Source: GCA-003244245 sp964250265
Lineage (GTDB): Bacteria > Actinomycetota > Actinomycetes > Mycobacteriales > Pseudonocardiaceae
Length of the DNA: 21,361 bases
NCBI GenBank assembly: GCA_964250265.1
Contig: CAXUFG010000078.1
Location: 1-21,361 of the forward strand
Reading direction: 5' to 3'
The position numbers and the translations under genes were made by a program. The notes below the pieces were generated by a model. That model was not told where the DNA came from, did not search any database, and saw only the letters and a program-made list of their open reading frames with translations. Of the stretch, positions 7,301-13,708 are shown one piece after another (position 1 is the stretch's first letter; every line of letters starts with the position of its first letter).

Positions 7301-7873
7301 GAGGGGGCCGAGCGGATTCTGCGTAAGCACGCACCCAAACCCCTCGCCGCGCTCGTGGACGAGGCACCAGCCGAGGGGGAGATCGTGGTCGCCGGGATGA
7401 TCGTCTCGGTCGACAAACGGGTGAACAAGAGCGGTGAGCCCTGGGCGATCGTCATGCTGGAAGACCTCGACGCCTCGATGGAGGTGCTGTTCTTCGCCAA
7501 GTCCTATTCTGTGCTTTCCGAGGATCTGATTCCCGACACCACCGTGGCGATCAAGGGTCGAGTCAACTGGCGGGATGACAAGATGTCGGTCTTCGGATCG
7601 GCGGTGATACCGCTGGACATCAGCGACGCTGAGCGCAATCCCGGCGGTGCGCCGCCGTTCGTGCTGCGCGTCGAGGCCAGCCAACTGGATCAGGAGGCCG
7701 CAGTCGAGCTGCGCTCCACGCTGGTAGCGAACAGGGGGGACACCCCACTGCACATCCTGCTCTGCCACGGTGCCCGCAAGACCGAGATCGCCGTCAAGGA
7801 CTTTCCGGTCGCGGTGTCCTCTGCACTACTGGGCGAACTCAAGAGCATTCGCGGCATCACCGTTGCCGTCTGA
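4310..7873 (+). CDS. dnaE1: DNA polymerase III alpha subunit, DnaE1
   Basis: The 1187-aa replicative polymerase is full length for actinobacterial DnaE1. The TTG start at 4310 is chosen because it follows an AGGGAG ribosome binding site (4300-4305) and gives the family-typical N-terminus LSDSFVHLHVHTEYSMLDG; an upstream GTG at 4274 would add 12 uncharacteristic residues. The PHP domain spans about residues 5-280, with metal ligands apparently intact: H9/H11, TDHGN, IEAY, LHMTML, TTGCPSGE and TNDSHYV. The palm carries GPGRGSATGS (about residues 381-390), PDIDLDFDE with D422 and D424, and KMDFLGLRTLT with D587. KSHTAGYGLVSYWTAYLKAN and a helix-hairpin-helix region follow, then an OB fold from about residue 1024 (EIVVAGMIVSVDKRV). 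It copies the chromosome, and in mycobacteria the intact PHP domain proofreads. It is not in an obvious operon. Confidence 0.97.
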   Translation: MSDSFVHLHVHTEYSMLDGAAKVAPLFAEVARLGMPAVAMTDHGNMYASAEFYRKAKGAGIKPIIGIEAYVAPVSRYHKKPVFWGQLYQRSVDGSGMGGDVSGAGAFLHMTMLAENATGLRNLFRLSSRASFEGTYRKPRMDRDLIAEHASGIIATTGCPSGEVQTRLRLGQAEQALQAASDYRDIFGPDNFFLELMDHELAIERSVREGLLDIGRRLGLRPLATNDSHYVTQDQASAHEVLLCVQSGKTMDDPNRFKFEGEGYFLKPADEMRGYWDKEVPGAADTTLLIAERVGSYAEVYDEVDRMPRFPLAEGETEDLLLRREVEQYAPERFPGGMTQPYLDRVEIELGVISQMGFPGYFLVVGDLVRWAKRQKISVGPGRGSATGSLVAYILQITDLDPIEHSLIFERFLNPERVSPPDIDLDFDERRRGEVMDYTVNKWGAANIAQVITFGTIKTKAAIKDAARVLHGQPGFSIADRITKALPPAVAAEDIPLAGIFDPAHPRYTEATEVRSLSETDPQVGKIMDTARGLEGLVRNAGVHACAVIMSSQPLLDVIPLWMRDDGSIITGWDYPSCEDIGLLKMDFLGLRTLTVISDAVEAVKTNHGRDIDTATLGLDDKATYKLLASGHTLGVFQLDGAAMRSLLRALAPTHFGDIAAVLALYRPGPMAANAHLNYAERSNSRQAIAPIHPELREALEPILGETYHLLVYQEQVMAIAQQLAGYSLGGADLLRRAMGKKKKEIIEKEFQRFWDGMTSRGFSGEATQTLWDVMLPFAGYAFNKSHTAGYGLVSYWTAYLKANYPTEFMAAQLTSIGDNKDKSAVYLAECRRMGIRVLPPDVNDSGLRFAAVGRDVRFGLGAVRNVGANVVASIIKTRETKGRFASFTDFLDKVDLVCCNKRTIESLIKAGAFDSFGHTRQSLIRVHEEAVDAVTGLKREQERGQYDLFGGDGSSPASPDSSPLAHLKFDPQEYPRKQLLAYEREMLGLYVSAHPLEGAERILRKHAPKPLAALVDEAPAEGEIVVAGMIVSVDKRVNKSGEPWAIVMLEDLDASMEVLFFAKSYSVLSEDLIPDTTVAIKGRVNWRDDKMSVFGSAVIPLDISDAERNPGGAPPFVLRVEASQLDQEAAVELRSTLVANRGDTPLHILLCHGARKTEIAVKDFPVAVSSALLGELKSIRGITVAV

Positions 7874-7991
7874 CCAGACGCCGGAGATCCAGCTCGATCC
7901 CAGCTCCACTGCTCCGAACAGCTGACGCTCTGGTTGACCGGCCGCGACTGAGCCATATCGGTGACGCCCGATCGATGAGCGGTATGTCATC

Positions 7992-8100
7992 AGGCCTTGA
8001 CATCAACCATGCTTGAGGTTCGAGCATGGAATGCATGACGGCAACACTGTCCTACTCGCAGGTGCCCGCGCTGATGACCCGGATGACCGGTGATGAGAAG
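7992..8100 (+). repeat. Duplicated segment A, source-like copy (transketolase promoter and 5' end)
   Basis: This 109-bp segment covers the MerR-type promoter and the first 22 codons of the transketolase N subunit. A second copy lies at 14819-14927, same strand, same length, with 6 mismatches and no gaps (about 94% identity). Confidence 0.9.
7997..8027 (+). promoter_or_regulatory. MerR-family-type promoter/operator of the transketolase pair
   Basis: TTGACA (-35, 7997-8002) and GAGCAT (-10, 8022-8027) are separated by 19 bp, the over-long spacer typical of MerR/SoxR-type promoters. The spacer holds the dyad TCAACCATGCTTGAGG (8003-8018), resembling the CCTCAA...TTGAGG operators of SoxR-like MerR regulators. 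A second dyad, CATGCT...AGCATG, overlaps it. The predicted transcription start falls at about 8034-8035, on the second ATG. No merR gene is in the window. The same promoter is copied at 14824-14854. Confidence 0.6.
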
Positions 8101-8724
8101 CACGGGCCCAGCTCCACCTCCACCCTCGACGTGTTGTGGGTGCTCTACCGCGACGTGTTGCGGGTGGACGCCGCAGACCCGGACAACCCGGATCGAGACC
8201 GATTCTTGCTGTCCAAGGGACACGGTCCGATGGCGTACTACGCGGTGCTGGCCGCGCACGGGTTCCTCACCCCGGAGCAGCTGGACAGTTTCGGGGCGTT
8301 CGACTCCCCGCTCGGGTTCCATCCCGATGGCACGCTGGTACCCGGGGTGGAGATCGGTTCCGGCTCACTGGGTCACGGTCTGGGCTTGGGGGTGGGCACG
8401 GCACTCGGGCTTCGACTCACCGGGCGCGGCGCGGCCCGCGTGGTCGTCCTGGTCGGCGACGCCGAGCTTGACGAGGGCAGCAACGCGGAGGCCATCCAGT
8501 TTGCCGGACGGGCCCGGCTTGACCGGCTCACCACAGTCGTGATCGACAACGACTCGGCCGGACTGGGCTGGCCCGGCGGGATCTCCGCTCGGTTCGCCGT
8601 CGAGGGGTGGGCTACCACCGACGTGGATGGCCGCGACCATGAGGCCCTGCGCCGGGCGTTCACCGCCGAGCACACCGGAGCGCCGTTGGCTGTCGTCGCC
8701 CATGTCGAGCCCAAGACCACCTGA
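8035..8724 (+). CDS. Transketolase, N-terminal (thiamine-diphosphate binding) subunit
   Basis: The 229-aa protein (from ATG 8035) is the pyrophosphate-binding half of a split transketolase. It has FLLSKGHGPMAYYAVLAAHG (about residues 57-76), GSGSLGHGLGLGVGTALGLR (108-127) and the ThDP motif starting GDAELDEGSNAEA (141) and ending VVIDN (168-172). Transketolases move two-carbon ketol units between sugar phosphates. Split forms are encoded as adjacent N and C genes, as here. An in-frame ATG at 8026 is possible, but it overlaps the proposed -10 box, and the predicted transcription start is at 8035, so 8035 is preferred as a leaderless start. The stop TGA (8722-8724) overlaps an ATG in the frame of the C subunit. 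The physiological substrate is unknown; MerR-type control suggests an inducible rather than housekeeping role. Confidence 0.85.
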   Translation: MTATLSYSQVPALMTRMTGDEKHGPSSTSTLDVLWVLYRDVLRVDAADPDNPDRDRFLLSKGHGPMAYYAVLAAHGFLTPEQLDSFGAFDSPLGFHPDGTLVPGVEIGSGSLGHGLGLGVGTALGLRLTGRGAARVVVLVGDAELDEGSNAEAIQFAGRARLDRLTTVVIDNDSAGLGWPGGISARFAVEGWATTDVDGRDHEALRRAFTAEHTGAPLAVVAHVEPKTT

Positions 8725-8756
8725 TGAGTCCCACCGCCACCGCAGGGGAGACCCTT

Positions 8757-9683
8757 ATGACCGCCACCATCGCCCCCGCTACCAACGCTGTTGAGGACCA
8801 GCGCGAGCGCTTTTACCGGCTGGTGCCTGAGCTGCTGCGCGAGGACACTCACCTGGCGCTGGTGCTGGCCGAGATCGGGGCCGGCTATCTCGACCCGGCG
8901 GCCACCGCACCGGTGGCGGATCGTGTGATCAACGTGGGTATCCGCGAGCAGCTGATGCTGGGCGTGGCCGGCGGGCTGGCACTGGCCGGAATGCGACCGA
9001 TCGTGCACACCTTCCCGCCGTTCCTGGTGGAGCGGCCATTCGAGCAGGTCAAGCTGGACTTGGATCACCAAGGTGTCGGCGCCGTCCTGGTCAGTGCCGG
9101 CGGTTCCTACGGGTGGCCGGCCGGGGGGCAGACCCATTTCGGGCACCGCGACGTCGCCCTGCTCGACACCCTGGACGGGTGGACCGTGCACGTGCCCGGT
9201 CACCCGGTGGAGGTCGAGAGCCTGCTGCGCCAGGCGGTGGCCGGAGCGGACCGGGTCTACCTGCGTCTGGATAACGGCGGGAATGCCCACTCGCATGACG
9301 TGGCCGACGGACGGATGAGCGTGCTCCGGCACGGCAATGCCGGCACCGTCGTCGCGGTGGGCCCGATGGCCGATCGGGTGCTGGCCGCCACCGCCCACCG
9401 TGATCTCACCGTGCTCTACGCCGCCACCGTCCGTCCCTTCGACGCCGGCACGCTGCGCGCCACCCTCACCGAGCCCGACGTCGTCATCGTGGAGCCCTAC
9501 CTCGCCGGCACCTCCACCGGTCCGGTGGCACAGGCGCTACGCGGGGTGCGTCACCGCCTGCTCGCGCTCGGGGTGGGTCGAGCCGAGCTGCGTCGCTACG
9601 GCACCATCACCGAGCACGACGCGGCCCACGGCCTCGACGTCGCCGGTTTGCGACATTCAATCGACAACTTCCTCACCCCGTAG
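8757..9683 (+). CDS. Transketolase, C-terminal subunit (pyrimidine-binding and C domains)
   Basis: The 308-aa protein begins MTATIAPATNAVEDQRERFY. DRVINVGIREQLMLGVAGGL contains the catalytic Glu that activates thiamine diphosphate. FPPFLVERPFEQVKLDLDHQ, GGSYGWPAGGQTHFGHRDVA and the C-terminal TVLYAATVRPFDAGTLRATL agree with the transketolase pyrimidine and C-terminal domains. The ATG at 8757 is chosen because AGGGGAG (8744-8750) lies 6 nt upstream; an in-frame ATG at 8724 overlaps the N-subunit stop and would add 11 residues. The two genes are translationally linked and should form one heteromeric enzyme. Confidence 0.85.
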   Translation: MTATIAPATNAVEDQRERFYRLVPELLREDTHLALVLAEIGAGYLDPAATAPVADRVINVGIREQLMLGVAGGLALAGMRPIVHTFPPFLVERPFEQVKLDLDHQGVGAVLVSAGGSYGWPAGGQTHFGHRDVALLDTLDGWTVHVPGHPVEVESLLRQAVAGADRVYLRLDNGGNAHSHDVADGRMSVLRHGNAGTVVAVGPMADRVLAATAHRDLTVLYAATVRPFDAGTLRATLTEPDVVIVEPYLAGTSTGPVAQALRGVRHRLLALGVGRAELRRYGTITEHDAAHGLDVAGLRHSIDNFLTP

Positions 9684-10027
9684 TCCACCAGGCTCGGCCG
9701 CCGCGCCAGCGGTGCCGACTACCTCGTCGACGCCGGCCAAGCTGAGCACGTCTGACTGTAGAACAGCACCCTCCGGTTCCCGAGCTCAACAGCAGCCCGG
9801 CGCGTATGCCGGCTGATCACTGGAGGGCATCGCACCGACGGCGGCGGCCATCACGCACAGACACCACTCGATCACCGACCGTTCACCGCTGCTGGCGGAC
9901 CGTTGAGCGACGTGCACCCGCGTGCCTCCGCCAGCCGGAACTTGATCTGTGCAGAGATGTTGAGGCACGCACACACCGACCCGCGGCCCCCAGACTCCGG
10001 GCTGGGCAATATTCCGAGGGGTACTCA
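9684..10027 (+). other. 344-bp intergenic region with an inverted repeat in the NlpC/P60 leader
   Basis: No convincing gene is present. GCGTGCCTC at 9920-9928 and its exact complement GAGGCACGC at 9962-9970 could form a 9-bp stem with a 33-nt loop about 58 nt before the NlpC/P60 start. Actinobacterial cell-wall hydrolase genes are often controlled by c-di-AMP (ydaO) riboswitches, but I do not recognise that consensus here. A short frame ending ADYLVDAGQAEHV-stop near 9750 may be a gene-end relic, but is too short to assign. Confidence 0.35.
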
Positions 10028-10570
10028 GTGTCTCGTGGTAAGCACGCCAAACCGTCTCGTGGTAAACACGCCAAACCGACCTCGCATCACCACTTACCGA
10101 CTGCGCTGGCGGCGGTGACCCTGGCCGCCGGCGGTGTTCTCGCCTTCGCCGACAGCGCGACCGCCGCACCCCTGCACGGCAGCAGCGCCGCGGCCCGGCC
10201 CGCCGGCCAGTCCGAGGTCATTGCGCTGCGGGCGTTGGACGCGGCACTGTCGCAGCGCGGCACCCGCTACCGCAGCGGCGGCAGCAGGCCGGGCGGGTTC
10301 GACTGCTCCGGGCTGGTGCAGTGGTCCTACCGCCAGGCCGGGCTCTACCTGCCCCGCACCGCCGCCGCGCAGTCGCGAGTGGGTATCCGGGTGAGCCTGT
10401 CGCAGATCCGGCCCGGGGACCTGATCTTCTACTCCTACGGTGGTCGCGTCGGACACGTCGCGATGGCCGCCGGAGACGGCATGCTCATCGAGTCGTCACA
10501 GTCCGGCCACCCAGTGGCCAAGCGCCGGATCTACACCAGGGGACTGGCCGCGATCCGGCGCGTCGCCTAG
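10028..10570 (+). CDS. Secreted NlpC/P60 cysteine peptidase
   Basis: The 180-aa protein starts at GTG 10028, 6 nt after GAGGGG (10016-10021). Longer in-frame starts give non-protein-like sequence. Residues 2-17 are two copies of SRGKHAKP, a basic N-terminus encoded by a 24-bp tandem repeat. A hydrophobic segment follows (LPTALAAVTLAAGGVLAFAD) with an Ala-rich cleavage region near ATAAP. The NlpC/P60 domain covers about residues 63-180 with the nucleophile in GFDCSGLVQWSYRQAG (C93) and the His in GRVGHVAMAAG (H143). PGDLIFY is also typical. Such enzymes cut D-Glu/meso-DAP bonds in peptidoglycan stem peptides and act outside the membrane in growth or division. The domain stands alone, without SH3 or LysM modules. 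Confidence 0.88.
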   Translation: MSRGKHAKPSRGKHAKPTSHHHLPTALAAVTLAAGGVLAFADSATAAPLHGSSAAARPAGQSEVIALRALDAALSQRGTRYRSGGSRPGGFDCSGLVQWSYRQAGLYLPRTAAAQSRVGIRVSLSQIRPGDLIFYSYGGRVGHVAMAAGDGMLIESSQSGHPVAKRRIYTRGLAAIRRVA

Positions 10571-10599
10571 CCACCGCCCACACCGACAACAACACACGG

Positions 10600-10683
10600 A
10601 TGGCCGACTACGACTGGAGCAGCGTGGCCCGCCGGTACGTTGCTCTCATCCGCCGGCACGGCGTCGTGCGGCGTAGTCAGTAG
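10600..10683 (+). pseudogene. Possible 27-aa relic of a glycosyltransferase C-terminus
   Basis: A short frame reads MADYDWSSVARRYVALIRRH and ends at TAG 10681-10683. The YDWSSVARRYVAL pattern resembles the last helix of GT4-type glycosyltransferases. There is no ribosome binding site. It is more likely a remnant than a gene, and could be chance. Confidence 0.28.
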
Positions 10684-10779
10684 TTGTTCATGGTCGGACC
10701 TCCGGCCGGGCTGGATGATCTCTGCTGGGGCACACTGGGGCACGGGACGTCGCCAAACACTGCGAGAGGTCGACCAGCG

Positions 10780-11304
10780 ATGAGATGGAAACGCCCCGGT
10801 CAGCCCCATCGACCCATTGACGTGCACCCGATCGGCCCTGGTCAGGAGTCAGTGTGGGATTACCCCCGCCCGCCCCGAGCCGAGCGGGTGTCCCGGCGGG
10901 CCCGGATCGTGCACGGCGGGACGCTGGTACTCGACACTGCCGACGTGGTCCGGGTGTTGGAGACGTCGCACCCACCGAGCTACTACCTGCCGCGCTCAGA
11001 GTTCCGGGTGCCGCTGATGCCCTCGTCGCGGTTGACGGTGTGCGAGTGGAAGGGCGAGGCGTGCTACGTCGACGTGGAAGTGCCCGGCGTGGCGCCGCTG
11101 CGTGACGTCGGGTGGTGGTACCCGCAGCCTGACCTGCGCTACCCGCAGCTCACCGATCGGGTCGCCGTCTATTCCGGTCGGTTCGATGAGGTGACCCTGG
11201 ACGGTGAGCCGGTGACGCCGCAGCCGGGCGAGTTCTACGGTGGCTGGATCACCGCCGAGATCGTCGGCCCGTTCAAAGGAGTCCCCGGCAGCTGGGGCTG
11301 GTAG
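10780..11304 (+). CDS. DUF427 domain protein
   Basis: The 174-aa protein begins MRWKRPGQPHRPIDVHPIGP. VWDYPRPPRAERVSRRARIV, LVLDTADVVRVLETSHPPSYYLPR and CYVDVEVPGVAPLRDVGWWY match the DUF427 fold, a small beta-tent-like domain. EFYGGWITAEIVGPFKGVPG closes the protein. No enzymatic function is established for the family. The ATG at 10780 is chosen because similarity begins there; upstream in-frame sequence looks non-coding. A weak GAGAGG lies 10 nt upstream. A small direct repeat (CTGGGGCACA / CTGGGGCACG) sits about 40 nt upstream, near 10723-10745. Confidence 0.85.
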   Translation: MRWKRPGQPHRPIDVHPIGPGQESVWDYPRPPRAERVSRRARIVHGGTLVLDTADVVRVLETSHPPSYYLPRSEFRVPLMPSSRLTVCEWKGEACYVDVEVPGVAPLRDVGWWYPQPDLRYPQLTDRVAVYSGRFDEVTLDGEPVTPQPGEFYGGWITAEIVGPFKGVPGSWGW

Positions 11305-11613
11305 GCGTACTTATATGAAAAGTTAATATTGAAATCGGCGGGCGTATCGCTTACGTTCGAGATGCATGTGACCACGGGGAGTGAGGGGGTCGGGTCGGAC
11401 AACCTGGGGGAATTGCTGACTGTGCGATGACGAGCTGCCGGTGTTGATACCGGGGGGCACTGCCCGCAACTATGTCGTGAGAAACTTTTCCGGCACGCAC
11501 CTTATGATTCGATCATATCCTGTTGGACGGTGTGATCGCTTTTGTGTAGCTGTACGCGCATTGCCCGGGTTTGCTGGCGTCCACTGCTCCGCTATCGAAT
11601 CGAAGGAGCGGGC
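11305..11613 (+). other. 309-bp region of lower GC upstream of the Tyr/Gly/Cys-rich gene
   Basis: This stretch has AT-rich patches unlike its surroundings, for example ACTTATATGAAAAGTTAATA just after the DUF427 stop. No gene is supported. It carries a palindrome (11503-11517) and a possible promoter: TTGGAC at 11523-11528 and TAGCTG at 11547-11552, with an 18-bp spacer. The base composition suggests transfer or an extended regulatory region. Confidence 0.4.
11503..11517. promoter_or_regulatory. Palindromic operator-like site
   Basis: TATGATTCGATCATA is a perfect palindrome with 6-bp arms and a 3-bp centre. It lies about 5 bp upstream of a possible TTGGAC -35 box and about 96 bp before the Tyr/Gly/Cys-rich gene. 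The position would suit an activator or repressor site. No regulator gene is adjacent. Confidence 0.35.
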
Positions 11614-11820
11614 ATGAGTGTTTCACAGATTTTCGGACAGGGTGGCGGCTATGGATACGGCGGTGGCTGTGACTACGATTGCTTCGACTGGGAGTGCGAT
11701 GGCAAGTACCGCCGCACTGACTACTTCTACCGCCGTTACGATGACTACTACTGCTACAACGACGGTTGCGGCTACTACGGCAACTCCCACCGGGGTGGGT
11801 TGCTAGGCATCTTCGGGTGA
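11614..11820 (+). CDS. Small Tyr/Gly/Cys/Asp-rich protein, 68 aa, function unknown
   Basis: ATG 11614 follows AAGGAG (11603-11608) with a 5-nt spacer, a strong ribosome binding site. The protein starts MSVSQIFGQGGGYGYGGGCD and ends NSHRGGLLGIFG. It contains 12 Tyr (13, 15, 21, 32, 37, 39, 42, 45, 46, 48, 54, 55), 16 Gly, 8 Asp and 5 Cys (19, 23, 28, 47, 52). The central part alternates YRR and YDDYY motifs. I recognise no family. There is no signal peptide or membrane segment, only weakly hydrophobic ends (SQIFG, GGLLGIFG). Composition suggests a low-complexity, metal-binding or self-associating protein. The strong ribosome binding site and a designed-looking composition argue that it is real. 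Confidence 0.65.
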   Translation: MSVSQIFGQGGGYGYGGGCDYDCFDWECDGKYRRTDYFYRRYDDYYCYNDGCGYYGNSHRGGLLGIFG

Positions 11821-11845
11821 GGTAGCTACTAGTCCGGTAGGTCGT

Positions 11846-11920
11846 GGGGGGGGCCCCCCCCCCCACAGTGGGGTGGGGGGCGCCCCCCCCCCCCCGTAGG
11901 AGCGAGGCGGCCCCCCCCGC
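11846..11920. repeat. Long G and C homopolymer tracts
   Basis: Eight G (11846-11853) run directly into eleven C (11854-11864). Then come GGGG-T-GGGGGG (11871-11880), CG, a run of thirteen C (11883-11895) and eight C (11911-11918). G6-CG-C6 at 11875-11888 is a perfect palindrome. The tract could form a very stable hairpin acting as terminator for the upstream small gene, or a G-quadruplex/i-motif pair. Homopolymers of this length also suffer from sequencing length errors. Confidence 0.7.
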
Positions 11921-11945
11921 CGACACCGCTTCTGATCGAGGCGCA

Positions 11946-12017
11946 GGGCATGGAACCACACGTGGAGCCGTCGACCGGCTCGTCGCCTTCCTCGGCCGTC
12001 CCGTCAGCGTGACGTAG
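11946..12017 (+). pseudogene. C-terminal relic of a TIGR03086-type (mycothiol maleylpyruvate isomerase-like) protein
   Basis: The forward frame reads GAVDRLVAFLGRPVSVT then TAG (12015-12017). This closely matches the end of the frameshifted gene at 13023-13591, which finishes PAIDRLVALLGRPVNG. Only the last 15-20 residues are recognisable; everything upstream is lost in the G/C homopolymer region. Confidence 0.55.
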
Positions 12018-12103
12018 TTGGCCGCCCTCTGCGATCCGGGCCATCGCGCGCTGGGACGCTGTCGGCCTGGTTCTGCGGATCGTCGAGGGCCTACGGTGTC
12101 GGC

Positions 12104-12874
12104 ATGATCACCTCGCGTGATGGGACGCAGATCCGATGGCATCGCGCGGGAGGTGGTCCGCCTGCCGTTCTCGTCCATGGAAGCTGCGGAGACCGGGGCA
12201 ACTGGATCGCATGCACGCCACAGCTGTCCCCACGGCTGACCCTCTATGCGATCGATCGCCGCGGCCGTGGGACTTCAACTGACGCGCCGGCATACGCGAT
12301 CGAGCGCGAGTACGAGGATCTCGCCGCGGTCGTCGAGGCGATCGACGAGCCGGTGACGCTGATCGGGCACTCCTACGGAGCGATCGTCTCGCTCGGCGCC
12401 ACCAGATTGACCGCCGGTATCGCGCGGCTCATCCTCTATGAGCCGCCGCTGCTGGCGCAGAGCTTCTACGGCTGCGAGCAGTGGGCGGAGCGAATTGACC
12501 GGCACATCGAGTCCGGGGACCGCTCGGCCGCCGCGCTCGCGTTTCTGGAGCGCGTTGCCACCGCTGAGGAGATCGCCCGGATTCGAGCCAATACGCCGGC
12601 CTGGAAACAGATCGAGCGTGACGTCCACACGGTCCCCCGTGAGCTGCGGTCGCTGCAGCAAATGGGCTCGGACCGCTTCGAGGACATCATGTTCGCCACG
12701 CTGCTGCTCGTCGGCGAGCACACCCCGCACTACCTGCGTGCCAGCGTCGAGCACCTCGCCGCGCTGCTGCCCTCGGCGCGAACCGTCGAGCTCCCGGCGC
12801 AGGGACATCTTGCGCCGGCGTTCGCCCCGGCATTGTTCTGCGCAGAGGTGCTCCGCGGTATCGCCGACGCGTGA
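12104..12874 (+). CDS. Alpha/beta-fold hydrolase
   Basis: The 256-aa protein begins MITSRDGTQIRWHRAGGGPP. AVLVHGSCGDRGNW (residues 21-34) forms the HG oxyanion region; YAIDRRGRGTSTD follows; the nucleophile elbow is GHSYG with S90. The late strand LLLVGEHTPHYLR probably supplies the acid as E205, and PAQGHLAP supplies H235. The full triad and normal length indicate an intact hydrolase of the esterase/haloperoxidase type. The substrate is unknown. The ribosome binding site is weak. It stands alone between two relics of TIGR03086-type genes. Confidence 0.88.
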   Translation: MITSRDGTQIRWHRAGGGPPAVLVHGSCGDRGNWIACTPQLSPRLTLYAIDRRGRGTSTDAPAYAIEREYEDLAAVVEAIDEPVTLIGHSYGAIVSLGATRLTAGIARLILYEPPLLAQSFYGCEQWAERIDRHIESGDRSAAALAFLERVATAEEIARIRANTPAWKQIERDVHTVPRELRSLQQMGSDRFEDIMFATLLLVGEHTPHYLRASVEHLAALLPSARTVELPAQGHLAPAFAPALFCAEVLRGIADA

Positions 12875-13022
12875 TGCTGATCCGCTGAGCGTCGTTGTCA
12901 AGCCGAGGGACGAAGTGGTACCAGCAAAATACTGCGCGGAAGGGCAGGGGTCGTTCAAGCAGCGGTTGTGCGGCAGAGTCCATCAGCGGCACCCGCCACC
13001 GTCGCGAACTGGGAGGACCACC

Positions 13023-13591
13023 ATGGCCCCACCGCCTCCATCGGTCGAGCACCTCACCCGGGCGCTGAGCGCCGTCGGTCACCTGATCGCCGGGATCCGA
13101 GTCGACCAGTGGTCGGCATCTACGCCGTGCACCGACTGGACCGTGCACGGCCTGGTCAACCACCTGGTCGGGGCGAACCTGTTCTTCACGGCCCTGTTGC
13201 GTGATCAGATCCGCCCGAGCGCGGCGCCGACCACCTCGGCGACGACCCCGCCGCCGCGTACCGCGATTCCAGTGCAGCGGTACAGGCCGCGTTCGACCAG
13301 CCCGGCGTCTTCGAGCGGACATACCACGGCCCGTTCGGGCCTGCCTCTGGCGCGGAGCGGCTGCACCTGCGCATCGCCGACCTCCTTGCCCACGGCTGGG
13401 ATCTCGCCCAAGCCACCGGCCAATCCGCCGACCTGCCCGAGGATCTGGCCGAGCAGGCACTGGCCTTCGCCCGGGTCCAGCTCCTCACGGTCCCCCGCAC
13501 CGGCCGGTTCGATCCCGCCCAGCCCGTCGCCGACGACGCCCCCGCCATCGACCGCCTCGTCGCCCTACTCGGCCGCCCCGTCAACGGGTAA
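13023..13591 (+). pseudogene. TIGR03086-family protein (maleylpyruvate isomerase/DinB-like), frameshifted
   Basis: ATG 13023 has a good ribosome binding site, GGGAGG (13011-13016). The first frame reads MAPPPPSVEHLTRALSAVGH and WSASTPCTDWTVHGLVNHLV, the usual start of this four-helix mycothiol-dependent isomerase-like family. Near 13218 one base seems to be lost. The sequence continues in another frame as RGADHLGDDPAAAYRDSSAA, FDQPGVFERTYHGPFGPASG, LHLRIADLLAHGWDLAQATG and ends PAIDRLVALLGRPVNG at TAA 13589-13591. Restoring one base would give a protein of about 189 aa, normal for the family. A sequencing error is possible. A 97-bp piece (13289-13385) is copied at 14930-15025. Confidence 0.8.
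13289..13385 (+). repeat. Duplicated segment B, source copy (inside the TIGR03086-type pseudogene)
   Basis: A 97-bp internal piece encoding AFDQPGVFERTYHGPFGPAS and LHLRIADL. The copy at 14930-15025 is identical apart from one missing A, so it is a recent duplication. Confidence 0.9.
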
Positions 13592-13708
13592 CGGACCGGT
13601 GGGCGAGGATGGTGCGAGCTGCGACATCGTAACGTCAATCGATGTTGAGGAGTGGCTCCGTCAACGCTGTGAGGCGTAAGAATTTGACATCCGAGGCGTG
13701 TTCCGACG

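Noticed and set aside
5990..7768. 592-codon open frame on the reverse strand inside dnaE1
   Set aside because: It is antisense to conserved DnaE1 coding sequence. Its length comes from the high-GC third-position bias, and its product resembles no protein.
9860..10027. c-di-AMP (ydaO) riboswitch upstream of the NlpC/P60 gene
   Set aside because: Expected from family context, but the conserved riboswitch blocks were not found by eye; only a plain inverted repeat is visible.
12438..13679. 413-codon forward frame spanning the hydrolase end and the TIGR03086-type gene
   Set aside because: It is out of frame in the hydrolase and is in frame only with the first 65 codons of the TIGR03086 gene. The tail VTSIDVEEWLRQRCEA looks protein-like but has no upstream support.
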